This document shows positions 18,846 to 29,847 of a stretch of DNA of 64,000 bases, in pieces; position 1 is the stretch's first letter; the number at the start of each line of letters is the position of its first letter. The position numbers were made by a program, and so were the translations under genes. Location of the stretch: NCBI RefSeq assembly GCF_013342145.1, contig NZ_JABUQZ010000001.1, positions 2,232,001 through 2,296,000 of the forward strand, in the 5' to 3' direction. The notes below the pieces were generated by a model that worked only from the letters and a program-made list of their open reading frames with translations, had not been told where the DNA came from and did no database searches. Source of the stretch: Haloterrigena gelatinilytica (GTDB taxonomy: Archaea; Halobacteriota; Halobacteria; Halobacteriales; Natrialbaceae).

Positions 18846-19253
18846 ATGACAACGAAGGTAGTAGAACGGACGGACGACTACACCGTGGAACTGGAGCCGG
18901 AGCTCGGTATTCCGGTTTTCACGTACAATCGGTTCGTCACGGGCGAGGAGTTACGGGAGGCCGCGCTCAGGTGGGCCGAGGTTGTCGAGGCGGAGGGCGC
19001 CGACCGCTACGTCGTGAACACGGCGGAGTTCATGGCGCACAAGGACGAGGATAAGAAGTGGCTCGCGGAGACCTGGATCCCGAAACTGCTCGATCTCGGC
19101 GTTCGGGTGGGGGCCGGCGTACACGCGGACTCGGCCGTCGCGTCGCTCGAGAAGCGACGCATCGAGACGGCGCTGAACGAGATCGATCCCCGATTCGAGT
19201 ACCGCACGTTCACGAGCGACGCGGACGCGCTGGCGTGGCTGGCCGAGCAGTAG
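18846..19253 (+). CDS. STAS/SpoIIAA-like domain protein
   Basis: A 135-aa soluble protein without membrane segments. The pattern of an N-terminal strand pair (YTVELEPELGIPVFTYNRFV), helix (EELREAALRWAEVVEAEGAD), strand, helix and C-terminal helix ending in DADALAWLAEQ matches the SpoIIAA-like (STAS superfamily) fold, in which the last helix often carries WL. These small proteins are of unknown role. It stands alone, between the CBS-ParB gene and a zinc-ribbon gene, with a TATA-like AT-rich stretch (ATAGTTACAA) about 30-40 nt before the ATG. Confidence 0.6.
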   Translation: MTTKVVERTDDYTVELEPELGIPVFTYNRFVTGEELREAALRWAEVVEAEGADRYVVNTAEFMAHKDEDKKWLAETWIPKLLDLGVRVGAGVHADSAVASLEKRRIETALNEIDPRFEYRTFTSDADALAWLAEQ

Positions 19254-19362
19254 CGGACGTCCGGCCGCCAATCGAGTCGCCTCGAGTCCCAGTCCGTCGA
19301 GCGCGGACCCACTGTGTTTTGGAGACGGGTTCAACCCTGACTGGACCCTTCGAGCGGATACG

Positions 19363-19518
19363 ATGAAACGCGCAAACGTCCAGCGGAAGACCGCCGTTCG
19401 GTGTGGCGACTGTCAGTCCATCTTCACGGCCGAAATCGAAGACGACGGCGCGGTCTTCCTGATCGGGATGGGCGACCGCTGTGGCTGTGGCGGGACCGAA
19501 TTCTCGAGTTTCGCCTGA
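19363..19518 (+). CDS. small zinc-ribbon microprotein
   Basis: A 51-aa protein with two cysteine pairs: VRCGDCQSIF at residues ~13-21 and DRCGCGGTEF at ~39-47, a layout of a minimal zinc ribbon. The start ATG at 19363 has an AT-poor upstream region and the stop is at 19516. It aligns along its whole length with the zinc-ribbon protein at 60145-60333 (shared C-x2-C, DGA/T, IG, CxCG-S/G-T-x-F). Function unknown; haloarchaea encode many such microproteins. Real coding is supported by the codon choice and the paralogue. Confidence 0.7.
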   Translation: MKRANVQRKTAVRCGDCQSIFTAEIEDDGAVFLIGMGDRCGCGGTEFSSFA

Positions 19519-19630
19519 TCGGTCCGTCCGGAGCCGAACACAGCCGTCCGCGGTCGCTCTCGCGACCCGCTTCGTCACACGCTACCATTCCCCGGAATCC
19601 TTAATGCCGCGTCCGGCAAATCGTGTGCGT

Positions 19631-21328
19631 ATGTACGACGAGGAGGACCTCGAGTCGATCCGGGAGGCCACGGACGAGTGGGAACGGGAGACGCTCGAGC
19701 CGGCCCTCGACGCCCACGGAGAGCGCAGCGAGCGGTTCGCGACCGTCTCGAACCTCGAGGTCGACCGGCTCTATACGCCCGAGGACGTCGCCGATCTCGA
19801 CTACCTCGAGGACCTCGGCTTTCCGGGCGAGGAGCCGTACACCCGCGGCCCGTACCCGACGATGTACCGCGGGCGGACGTGGACGATGCGGCAGTTCGCG
19901 GGCTTCGGGACGGCCGAGGAGACCAACGAGCGCTTTCACTACCTGATCGACGAGGGCCAGACCGGCCTCTCGACGGCGTTCGATATGCCCTCTCTGATGG
20001 GACTCGACTCGGACGATCCGATGAGCGAGGGCGAGATCGGCAGGGAAGGGGTCGCGGTCGACACGCTCCGCGATATGGAGATCCTCTTCGACGGGATCGA
20101 CCTGGCGGAGATCTCGACCTCGTTTACGATCAACCCCTCCGCGCCGGTGATCTACGCGATGTACGTCGCGCTGGCCGACCAGCGGGGCGTCCCCCGCGAG
20201 AAGCTCCGCGGGACCCTCCAGAACGACATGTTCAAGGAGTTCATCGCCCAGAAGGAGTGGGTGATCCCCCCGGAGCCGTCGCTCGATCTCGTCACGGACG
20301 TCGTCGAGTTCAGCACCGAGGAGACGCCGAAGTTCCACCCCATCTCGGTCTCGGGCTACCACATCCGCGAAGCCGGCTCGACCGCCGTCCAGGAACTGGC
20401 CTTCACCCTCGCGGACGGCTTCGCCTACGTCGAGGACGCGATGGAGCGAGGGCTCGACGTCGACGAGTTCGCGCCGCGGCTCTCCTTTTTCTTCAACTGC
20501 CACAACTCCTTCTTCGAGGAGATCGCGAAGTACCGGGCCGCTCGGCGGATCTACGCCCGCGTGATGGACGACTGGTACGACGCCGAGGCCGACGAGTCCA
20601 AACGGCTCAAGTTCCACACCCAGACCGCGGGCCAGTCGCTGACGGCCCAGCAGCCGCTGAACAACGTCGTTCGAGTGACGATCCAGGCGCTTGCGGGGTA
20701 CTGGGCGGCACGCAGTCGCTGCACACTAACAGCTTCGACGAGGCGCTGGCGCTCCCTCGGAGAAGGCGGTCCGGTCGCCCTGCGCACCCAGCAGATCATC
20801 GCCGAGGAGTCCGGCGCGGCGGACATCGTCGACCCGATGGGCGGCAGTTTCGCCGTCGAGGCGCTGACCGACGAAACCGAGCAGCGCGCCATGCGCTACA
20901 TCGAGGAGATCCGCGAGATGGGCGACGGCTCCGTCCGGGACGGCGTCTTAAAGGGCATCGAGGACGGCTACTTCCTGCGGGAGATCCAGGACGCCTCCTA
21001 CGAGTACCAGGAGCGCGTCGAGCGCGGCGAGGAGGTCGTCGTCGGCGTCAACGAGTACACCTTAACGGAGGACACCAGCCCGGACATCCTCCAGATCGAC
21101 GAGACGACGGCCGAACGGCAGCTCGCGCGCCTCGAGGACGTCAAGGCCGACCGCGACGACGCGGCCGTCGAGGACGCGCTCGAGGCGCTCCGCGAGGCGA
21201 GCGAGCGCGGCGAGAACGCGATACCGTACATCGTCGACGCGGTGAAGGCGTACGCGACGATGGGCGAGATCATGCAGGTGTTCGAGGAACAGCACGGCGC
21301 CTACAGCGAGGAGATCGGACTGGCGTGA
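19631..21328 (+). pseudogene. methylmalonyl-CoA mutase large subunit, active-site segment frame-scrambled
   Basis: B12-dependent isomerase of methylmalonyl-CoA and succinyl-CoA; the catalytic (TIM-barrel) chain, without the B12 domain, which haloarchaea encode separately. The 565-aa frame starts with MYDEEDLES and shows YTRGPYPTMYRGRTWTMRQF, GQTGLSTAFDMP and SISGYHIREAG-like (SVSGYHIREAGSTA) motifs. Between 20696 and 20775 the expected VLGGTQSLHTNSFDEALALP segment is absent from this frame but is present one frame over. Three single-base losses (in a G run at 20695-20698, near the CCC at 20754-20756, and near CCGG at 20771-20774) add up to -3 and keep the frame open. Either the gene is inactive or the assembly has homopolymer errors. 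Confidence 0.85.
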
Positions 21329-21365
21329 GCGGCGCCCGAACCGGGAGTCGGGTCGCGGCGGCCCC

Positions 21366-22196
21366 TCAGAGCAGGAACGTCGACACCAGACCGACGATCC
21401 CGGCGAGCGTAAAACCCAGTCCCGGGATCGCGACCAGCCCGCCGAAGATCACGTAGAGCGAGCCCGATCGGTGCCGGTCGGGGATCACCGTCGACCGCTC
21501 GCCGGCGGACACCTCGAACCAGTCGTCGCCGCCGACGGTGACGGGAGCGTCGTCCATGTGGCTTCGAGCGTCGTCGACGACGGAGCCGCCGAAGACGTGG
21601 ACGTCGGTCCCGGGCTCGAGGCGAAGCTCGCGGTACTGGGTGAGCGCGTCGCTCGCGGCGGACGAGTCGGCCGTCGACTCGGCGTCCGTACCGGGGAGAC
21701 CGACCGCCGCGAGCCGATCGCGCGCGTCGGCCGAGAGATCGGCGCGGTCCGTCCACGCCGTCGCGTCCGGCTCCCAGTCGGCGAGCGAGAGGACGGCGTT
21801 GCTCGGGTCGACCGCGACGCGGTCGCCGCCGTCGGCGACCACGAAGGGGACGCCGGCCGAGACGCGTCCGTCGTGGGTCCACGTCTCGTCCGCGTCCGCA
21901 TCCACGTCCGCGTCGGCGCGAGTCCGGGAGCGAGACTGCACCGCGTAGGCCAGACAGTCGGTTTCGGAGAGCGGCGCCTCGAGGGCCCCCTCGGCGCCCG
22001 CTCGCGCGATTCCGTCGAACGCGACGAGTCCAGTCGCGTCGGGAACCTCGCTGATCGGCGTCGGCCCGGCCTGCCGAAGCCGTCGGGCGAGCCGGACGCG
22101 GCCGACGCCGATCGACGCGATGAACAGCCCGGCCCCGAGGATCCCCAGTCCGACCAGTAGCGCTCCGCTCATGACGAGCAGATTCGTCGGCGGCAT
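21366..22196 (-). CDS. GIDE-like membrane protein of unknown function
   Basis: A 276-aa protein with hydrophobic segments at the N-terminus (residues ~8-30, LLVGLGILGAGLFIASIGVG) and at the C-terminus (~250-274, IFGGLVAIPGLGFTLAGIVG). The soluble middle contains APLSETDCLAYAVQSRSR and LEPGTDVHVFGGSV, resembling the GIDE domain found in mitochondrial MULAN and many prokaryotic membrane proteins. Such proteins have no settled function in archaea. It is convergent with the mutase gene, 37 bp apart. Confidence 0.65.
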   Translation of the reverse strand: MPPTNLLVMSGALLVGLGILGAGLFIASIGVGRVRLARRLRQAGPTPISEVPDATGLVAFDGIARAGAEGALEAPLSETDCLAYAVQSRSRTRADADVDADADETWTHDGRVSAGVPFVVADGGDRVAVDPSNAVLSLADWEPDATAWTDRADLSADARDRLAAVGLPGTDAESTADSSAASDALTQYRELRLEPGTDVHVFGGSVVDDARSHMDDAPVTVGGDDWFEVSAGERSTVIPDRHRSGSLYVIFGGLVAIPGLGFTLAGIVGLVSTFLL

Positions 22197-22316
22197 ATCG
22201 GTCGATTGCGGAGCTGGAAGGATAATACCCGCGACCCGTCGGCTCTTCCCCTACGCGCGGCGTCCTAGAGGGACGGCGAACCCGCGAAACCGCCGGACGG
22301 GACGCCGACAGGGGAA

Positions 22317-22325
22317 CGTTTATCC
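22317..22325 (+). promoter_or_regulatory. TATA box of acetyl-CoA synthetase gene
   Basis: GTTTATCCC lies 28-36 nt before the ATG at 22353, the usual distance for a leaderless or very short leader. Confidence 0.45.
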
Positions 22326-22352
22326 CGATCTTGTCCGATGGTAGCAGTGTTT

Positions 22353-24542
<2,190 letters not shown>

Positions 24543-24559
24543 GCGAATCGCGGCCGCCG

Positions 24560-24826
24560 TCACACCGCGTTTTCGTCGAAGCGCGAGACGAACTGGACGA
24601 CCAGGAGGAACGTCACCAGAAAGACGCCGACGGTCACGCCGCCGTAGAGGGCGAACGTGGCCGGCGTGACGGGAACGACCACCTCGAGGACGGTGATCTC
24701 CTCGAGGTCCGTCATAACCGGCAGGGCGTAGCCGAGGATGGCGCCGAAGGTGGCGGTGGCGGCGATCAGTACGAGACAGAGGCCGCCGACCACGCGGCGA
24801 CCGCCCAGTCGTCGATCGGCAGTCAC
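24560..24826 (-). CDS. small two-helix membrane protein
   Basis: An 88-aa protein starting at GTG 24826 (VTADRRLGGRR). Two membrane segments are visible: VVGGLCLVLIAATATFGAIL at residues ~12-32 and ALYGGVTVGVFLVTFLLVVQ at ~57-77. A longer frame upstream is open but has biased non-coding composition, so the short start is chosen. It ends 17 bp after the convergent acs gene. It resembles, from memory, small hypothetical proteins found near terminal oxidase genes in haloarchaea, but no oxidase gene is in this window. Confidence 0.65.
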   Translation of the reverse strand: MTADRRLGGRRVVGGLCLVLIAATATFGAILGYALPVMTDLEEITVLEVVVPVTPATFALYGGVTVGVFLVTFLLVVQFVSRFDENAV

Positions 24827-25195
24827 GGTCGCCCGTTCGCGGCGCGTCCCCGAGGTCCTTGCGCTTCGTCTCGAGCAGCGCGAGCGCGTTCGATCGTCGC
24901 CTCGAGGCACGCTGATCTCGCGGACCCAAAATTGTTTGGCCGCACTTGTTTCGACGATGTCGTCGTACGAACGCGTACGGCAGGGTCGTCGACACCGGAC
25001 CCCCCGTGTCGGGCCCTGCCGTCGCATCCCCACTCCCATCCCATCCCACCCCATCCCATCCACATCCCCCACTGCCCGTGTCGCGCCGACCGCTGCCGGC
25101 GCGACACCGCCGATCCGCGCGAACGACGTCGGCGCGTTCGCATGCCACCACTCGTTTTTTACCCGGCGTCGTCGTACGCTCGAAGCAACGTAGCC
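24827..25195. other. intergenic region with simple-sequence repeat
   Basis: About 370 bp between divergent small membrane protein genes. It contains the CCATC-type microsatellite at 25031-25068 and no recognisable gene. Several long frames cross it but consist of repeats of Pro, His and Ser or Arg-rich shadow sequence. Confidence 0.55.
25031..25068. repeat. CCATC-type microsatellite
   Basis: Imperfect tandem copies of the 5-mer CCCAT/CCATC (CTCCCATCCCATCCCACCCC and onward). It lies in the spacer between divergent genes and has a strong strand bias: almost no G on the plus strand. Confidence 0.7.
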
Positions 25196-25351
25196 GTGGA
25201 CTCCGAACCGACCGACGCTACCGGACCCGACGCCACCGCCGACACCGACGAGTCGCAGCGACGGCTCGCCGAGAAGGAACTGTTCCTGTTGCTACTCGTC
25301 GGTATCGCCCTCCTGATGGCGCTGCTGGGGTTCATGCTCATCGTCACCTGA
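25196..25351 (+). CDS. single-helix small membrane protein
   Basis: A 51-aa protein starting at GTG 25196 (VDSEPTDATGPDATADTDE). An acidic cytoplasmic N-terminus is followed by one strongly hydrophobic helix at residues ~29-50 (LFLLLLVGIALLMALLGFML). Divergent from the gene ending at 24560 and convergent with the one at 25399. Probably membrane-embedded, function unknown; similar to the tiny membrane proteins seen beside oxidase genes. Confidence 0.55.
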   Translation: MDSEPTDATGPDATADTDESQRRLAEKELFLLLLVGIALLMALLGFMLIVT

Positions 25352-25398
25352 GGATCGCGTCGAGAACGGCGGCCGCGGGCCGATATCGGCCGTCGGGG

Positions 25399-25662
25399 TC
25401 AGTCCTTCTCTTGGTCGATCGTCGTCGTATCGTGATACGTGCGGTCGTCCCGTTCGATCACGCGCGCCGCGTAGTAGGTGACGAAACCCAGCGTCGCGAT
25501 CATCGACAGCAGGATCGCGAACTGGATCGTCGACTGCAGCGGTTCGATCCCCCACGGGTTGAACACCGCGAAGAGCGCGACGAAGAACACCATGATCGCG
25601 AGGGGAATCAGGTTGACCGCGAGATCGAGCGTGATTTCGGCGTCGAATGCGCGTCGGCTCAT
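25399..25662 (-). CDS. small two-helix membrane protein (DUF6684-like)
   Basis: An 87-aa protein with helices at residues ~14-34 (AVNLIPLAIMVFFVALFAVF) and ~45-65 (IQFAILLSMIATLGFVTYYA), with polar ends. The motif FNPWGIEPLQ sits between them. This pattern matches small haloarchaeal proteins that I associate with the cytochrome oxidase cluster, but I cannot verify family membership. The ATG at 25662 follows closely after the next gene upstream (9 bp), suggesting co-transcription with 25672-26073. Confidence 0.65.
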   Translation of the reverse strand: MSRRAFDAEITLDLAVNLIPLAIMVFFVALFAVFNPWGIEPLQSTIQFAILLSMIATLGFVTYYAARVIERDDRTYHDTTTIDQEKD

Positions 25663-25671
25663 GGATATCTG

Positions 25672-26073
25672 TTAGCGGCGTCGGTAGTGGACGATCACCG
25701 TTCCGACGACCGTCACGATGCCGGCGATCGCGATCGCGAGGCCGCGGGTGGTGAGCCCGGTCAGTCCGTCGGTCGCTGCGGGGGCGACGGCGTCGGTTCC
25801 GAGCGCGTACAGCACGCCGCCGCCGAGCGCGAAGACCGCGCCGAAGCCCATCGCGACCGGCAAGGGGTCGGCGACGTGGTCCGACTCGGCGAGGATCCCC
25901 GCGACGCTGGCGGCGAACAGCACGAGCCCACCGACCGCGACCGGGAAGAGATCGACGACGATGCCGACCTCGGATCCCGCGAGTCCGATCGCGACCAGCA
26001 CGGGCCACGGGCTCGCCGTCGGCCGCTCGCGATCGCGCTCGCCGCGGTCGTTCGCACTCGAGTGATCGACCAT
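25672..26073 (-). CDS. four-helix small membrane protein
   Basis: A 133-aa protein with about four hydrophobic segments: WPVLVAIGLAGSEVGIVV, FPVAVGGLVLFAASVAGILA, PVAMGFGAVFALGGGVLYAL and GLAIAIAGIVTVVGTVIVHY, ending with basic YRRR. The N-terminal ~25 residues are polar. It is the first gene of a likely two-gene unit with the DUF6684-like gene. Function unknown. Confidence 0.65.
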   Translation of the reverse strand: MVDHSSANDRGERDRERPTASPWPVLVAIGLAGSEVGIVVDLFPVAVGGLVLFAASVAGILAESDHVADPLPVAMGFGAVFALGGGVLYALGTDAVAPAATDGLTGLTTRGLAIAIAGIVTVVGTVIVHYRRR

Positions 26074-26226
26074 CGACGAACGGCTACCACGTCCCGCTAG
26101 TAGTAGCTAGGGTCGTCCGTCGGAACCGGAGACAGTCACCGAAACCGATAGAACGAGGGGCTCGAGACGATGCTGCGATTGGGACGTGCCGGGGCGAGAC
26201 ACCGTCTGTCCGACTAGTCTCGCCGC

Positions 26227-27291
26227 TCACTCCTCGCGCTCGATGACGAACTCGGTGAACTCGTGGAGTTTCCGAGTCGTCTCCGCGTCGAACTCGAGGC
26301 GGTCGACTTCCTCCCGGGCCCGGGCGGCCAGCTCGAGGGCGCGCTCGCGGGCGTACTCGAGGCTGCCGGCGTCCTCGATGATCGCGAGGGCCTCGGCGAT
26401 CTCCGCGTCGGTGTTGGACGCCGCGGCGAGGATGTCCCGCAGTCGTCGGGCCCGCTCGGGATCGCTCTCCCGGATCGCGTGGATGACCAGCAGCGTCTGC
26501 TTGCCCTCGCGGATGTCGTTGCCGAACTCCTTGCCGAAGTCGCCGGCCCGGCCCAGCGAGTGCTCGACGTCCAAGATGTCGTCGCCGATCTGGAAGGCGA
26601 CGGCGGTCAGCTCCGCGTACCGCGCGACGGCCGCCTCGACGTCGTCGGGTCGGTCGGTGATGATCGCCGCGAGTCGAGCCACGATCCGGGCGAGACAGCC
26701 CGTCTTGCACGCGCACATCTCGAGGTACTCGTCGGTGGTAACCCGCACGTCGTCCTCGTTGTGCCAGCGGATGTCCATCCCCTGGCCGAGGTGCGTGCGG
26801 TTGAGTTCCGCCACCAGCATCTCGTAGGCGGCGAGCCGTCGCTCCGCCGGGAGGTCGGCCGGGTTCTCGGCCAGGATCTTCAGCGGCAGGAAGTACATCG
26901 CGTTGCCGACGTTGAGCGCGATGTCACGCCCGTAGACGCGGTGGAGCGCGCGTTCGCCGCGGCGGATCGTCGCCTCGTCCTCGACGTCGTCGACGATGAT
27001 CGTCCCGTTGTGGAGGATCTCCGGGATGCAGGCGTAGTCGACGTACGCCGCCGGATCCTCGCCGAATCCCTCGACGAAGACGAGAAAGAGCACCGCGCGC
27101 CACCGTTTCCCGCCGCGGTCGAGGAGGTCCCACAGCGGCGTCGACAGCGCCCGCTGGATGGCGTCGGGATCGTACTCGTAGGTCGGATCGCCGAAGAACG
27201 ATGCGAGGTAGTCGGCGTCGATTTCGCGTGGGACCAGATCGGCGATCGCCTCGTCGATGGCCGGCCGCCACTCGGCAAGCGTCTCCCGCAT
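26227..27291 (-). CDS. polyprenyl (geranylgeranyl/farnesyl) diphosphate synthase family protein
   Basis: Trans-isoprenyl diphosphate synthase that chains C5 units into the precursors of archaeal lipids. The protein is 354 aa. The first aspartate-rich motif is IIVDDVEDEATIRRG near residue 100 and the second is QIGDDILDVEHSLG near residue 236. GKRWRAVLFLVF holds substrate-binding Lys and Arg residues. The product length cannot be read with confidence; residues before the first motif (PEILHNGTII) suggest a short-chain enzyme. The gene is divergent from the M28 peptidase gene. Confidence 0.87.
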   Translation of the reverse strand: MRETLAEWRPAIDEAIADLVPREIDADYLASFFGDPTYEYDPDAIQRALSTPLWDLLDRGGKRWRAVLFLVFVEGFGEDPAAYVDYACIPEILHNGTIIVDDVEDEATIRRGERALHRVYGRDIALNVGNAMYFLPLKILAENPADLPAERRLAAYEMLVAELNRTHLGQGMDIRWHNEDDVRVTTDEYLEMCACKTGCLARIVARLAAIITDRPDDVEAAVARYAELTAVAFQIGDDILDVEHSLGRAGDFGKEFGNDIREGKQTLLVIHAIRESDPERARRLRDILAAASNTDAEIAEALAIIEDAGSLEYARERALELAARAREEVDRLEFDAETTRKLHEFTEFVIEREE

Positions 27292-27433
27292 ACTCGTTCC
27301 GAGAGGGAGGGGCGTGAAAAAGATTCGCAGTTTGTCTTGTCAACTTCGAAAGGATGAGTCGCTCTCGTTCGCTCCCGGCACGGGTCGGGACTCGAGCGGT
27401 ACAGTTTCCCGGCCGGCAGTCCACAGCGGAGGT

Positions 27434-28753
27434 ATGACCGACTGGATCGGAGACGTCTTCACGAGCGACGTCGGGTGGACCCACCTCGAGCGCCTCGTCG
27501 ATATCGGAACTCGGATGGCCGGTAGCGACGGCGAGCGCGAGGCCGCCGAACTGACCCGCGACGCGCTGGCCGACGCCGGCGCCCGAAACGCCCGCCTCGA
27601 GTCCTTCGACATCCAGGGCTGGACGCGCGAGGGGAGCGAGATCGCCGCGGGCGAGACGAGCCAGAACTGCATCGCCCTGCCGCGCAGCCCCGCCGACCGC
27701 GCGGCGGCGCCGCTGGTCGACCTCGGCTACGGGCTCCCCGCGGACTTCGAGGCGGCCGACCTCGAGGGGAAGATCGCGATGGTCCGCAGCGACGTTCCGG
27801 ACTACTACGATCGCTATCTCCACCGCCGGGAGAAGTACTATCACGCCGTCGAGAACGGCGCCGCGGGGTTCGTCTACCGGAACCACGTCGAGGGCTGTCT
27901 GCCGCCGACTGGAAGTGTTGGAACCGACGAGGACCCCATCGGCGAAATTCCGGCCGTCGGCGTCTCGAGCGAGGTCGGCGCGCGACTGGCCCGCCGGTTC
28001 GACGGCGAGGAGGTCGAACTGACCGTCGAGGCCGACATCGGCCCGGCGACGAGCCAGAACGTCCACGCCGAACTGGGGCTCGACACCGACGAGCGCGTGC
28101 TGGTGACGAGCCACGTCGACGCCCACGACATCGCGGAGGGCGCCGCGGACAACGGCGCCGGGACCGCGATGGTCGTCGAACTCGCGAACGCGCTGGCCGC
28201 CCGCGAGGACGACCTCGAGACCCGCGTCGAGTTCGTCGCCTACGGCGCCGAGGAAGTCGGGCTGGTCGGTTCGAACGATCACGCCGAGCGGGCGGATCAC
28301 GACGCGATCAGAGCCGTCGTCAACAACGACGGCGTCGTCAGCGATCGGACGCTGTCGCTGACGACCCACGGCTTCGACGGCCTCGAGGCGGCCGCCGACG
28401 AGATCGCCGGTCGCTACGACCACCCGATCGAGACGGTGCCGAAGCTCGGCCCCCACAGCGATCACTGGCCGTTCGTCCAGTGGGGCGTCCCCGGCTATCA
28501 CGTCAAATCGACGTCGGACGAGGTCGGCCGCGGCTGGGGCCACACGTTCGCCGACACGATCGAGAAACTCGAGCCGCGGACGCTCCGCGAGCAGGCGATC
28601 CTCCTGACCGACCTCGTCGTCGAACTCGCCGGCGAGGACGCGACCGTCGAGCACCGCGATCCCGAGGCGATCGCCGCCGACCTCGAGGCCCAGGACCTCG
28701 CGGACGGAATGCGGATCACGGGCGACTGGCCCTACGACGAGCGTTCCGACTGA
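27434..28753 (+). CDS. M28-family zinc aminopeptidase
   Basis: A 439-aa metallopeptidase expected to remove N-terminal residues using two zinc ions. Metal ligands are visible: His and Asp in TSHVDAHDIAEGAADNGAG, Glu pair in AYGAEEVGLVGSNDHA, Asp in VVNNDGVV and His in KLGPHSDHWPFVQWG. A PA-like domain (VDLGYGLPADFEAADLEGK) is inserted around residues 90-190. There is no signal peptide, so it probably acts in the cytoplasm. The start at 27434 follows CGGAGGT within 5 nt. Confidence 0.85.
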   Translation: MTDWIGDVFTSDVGWTHLERLVDIGTRMAGSDGEREAAELTRDALADAGARNARLESFDIQGWTREGSEIAAGETSQNCIALPRSPADRAAAPLVDLGYGLPADFEAADLEGKIAMVRSDVPDYYDRYLHRREKYYHAVENGAAGFVYRNHVEGCLPPTGSVGTDEDPIGEIPAVGVSSEVGARLARRFDGEEVELTVEADIGPATSQNVHAELGLDTDERVLVTSHVDAHDIAEGAADNGAGTAMVVELANALAAREDDLETRVEFVAYGAEEVGLVGSNDHAERADHDAIRAVVNNDGVVSDRTLSLTTHGFDGLEAAADEIAGRYDHPIETVPKLGPHSDHWPFVQWGVPGYHVKSTSDEVGRGWGHTFADTIEKLEPRTLREQAILLTDLVVELAGEDATVEHRDPEAIAADLEAQDLADGMRITGDWPYDERSD

Positions 28754-28865
28754 CCGATTCGCGCCGACGCCCCGGTCGCACGACGGTCGTTCGATCGGGG
28801 CGGTGACCGTCGGCGGCGACGAGAGAACCCCACGTCTTTTTTCGCACCCGCGCCAACGGGCCGAC

Positions 28866-29822
28866 ATGGACGCCGCGTGGTTCGTTGACGAGGAGCCGGT
28901 CGTCGGTATCGTCGACGCGAACGCCGACACGGGATCGAGAGCCGACGCCGCCGACGACTCGCTCGCAGACGCGCTCCGACCGACCGTCGCGGATCGCGAC
29001 GCGACGGCCGTCAGCGGCGACGTAGACGACGTTCTCGCCGCGACGCCCTCGGTTCTCGTGGCGGCCGGCGACGGCGACCTCTCGGCGATCGCTCGCGCCG
29101 GCGCCGACGCTCCCGCCCTCCCGGTCGGCGACGTCACCGGTATCGACGCCGTCGACCGGGCGCGGGCGCCGGCGGCGCTCGAGGCCGTCCTCGACGGCGA
29201 GGCAACCGTCCGTCGACACGCGATTTTGGAACTCGAGGTCGCCGATCGCGGCCGTACCGGCGACGCCGTCGGATACGATGGCGTGGACGTCGACATCGAC
29301 AGCGATTCCGACGGCGCCGAGTTCGACGCCCGCGGCGCCGATACTGACGGCAACTCCGCTGAGACGAACGCGGATAGCGGCGACGCCGGAGCCGACGCCG
29401 TCCGCGACCGCGCGCTGTTCGACGTCGCGCTCGTGACCGACGAACCGGCGCGGATCTCCGAGTACGGCGTCGCGAGCCGCGGCGACTCCGTCGCGAGGTT
29501 CCGGGCCGACGGCGTCGTGGTCGCGACGGCGGCCGGCAGCGACGGCTACGCCGGCGCCGTCGACGCGCCCTCCCTCTCGACCGCCGTCGACGCGGTCGCC
29601 GTCGCGCCCGTCGCGCCCTTCGTCACCGACACGCGCCGCTGGGTGCTTCCCGACGATCGACTCGAGCTCACGGTCGAACGCGACGAAGGTCCGATCGCGC
29701 TCGTCGCCGACGGCCGGCGCGTGACGTCGGTCGGCGTCGACGCGCGGATCGCCGTCTCGGTCGAGGACTCGCTCGAGACCCTCTCCGTCCCCGACGGGGC
29801 GCTCGAGGGGCGATGTCGATAA
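28866..29822 (+). CDS. NAD-kinase-like protein with degenerate motif
   Basis: A 318-aa protein resembling the NAD/diacylglycerol kinase fold. The N-terminus has AWFVDEEPVVGIVDANADTG, and SVLVAAGDGDLSAIARAG replaces the canonical GGDGT motif. VVVATAAGSDGYAGAVDAP matches the conserved TPTGSTAY-like strand of NAD kinases. Residues ~135-190 are a low-complexity Asp, Ser, Gly insert. The altered GGDG motif makes catalytic activity uncertain. It could be a second NAD kinase-like paralogue or a regulatory homologue. Confidence 0.65.
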   Translation: MDAAWFVDEEPVVGIVDANADTGSRADAADDSLADALRPTVADRDATAVSGDVDDVLAATPSVLVAAGDGDLSAIARAGADAPALPVGDVTGIDAVDRARAPAALEAVLDGEATVRRHAILELEVADRGRTGDAVGYDGVDVDIDSDSDGAEFDARGADTDGNSAETNADSGDAGADAVRDRALFDVALVTDEPARISEYGVASRGDSVARFRADGVVVATAAGSDGYAGAVDAPSLSTAVDAVAVAPVAPFVTDTRRWVLPDDRLELTVERDEGPIALVADGRRVTSVGVDARIAVSVEDSLETLSVPDGALEGRCR

Positions 29823-29847
29823 ACGGGTCGAGAAAAAGCGGCCGGTT

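Noticed and set aside
26924-29353. An 809-codon open frame on the minus strand
   Set aside because: It crosses the isoprenyl synthase in another frame and runs antisense to the M28 peptidase and the NAD-kinase-like gene; composition is Ser/Arg/Pro-rich and Val/Gly-rich shadow, without motifs.
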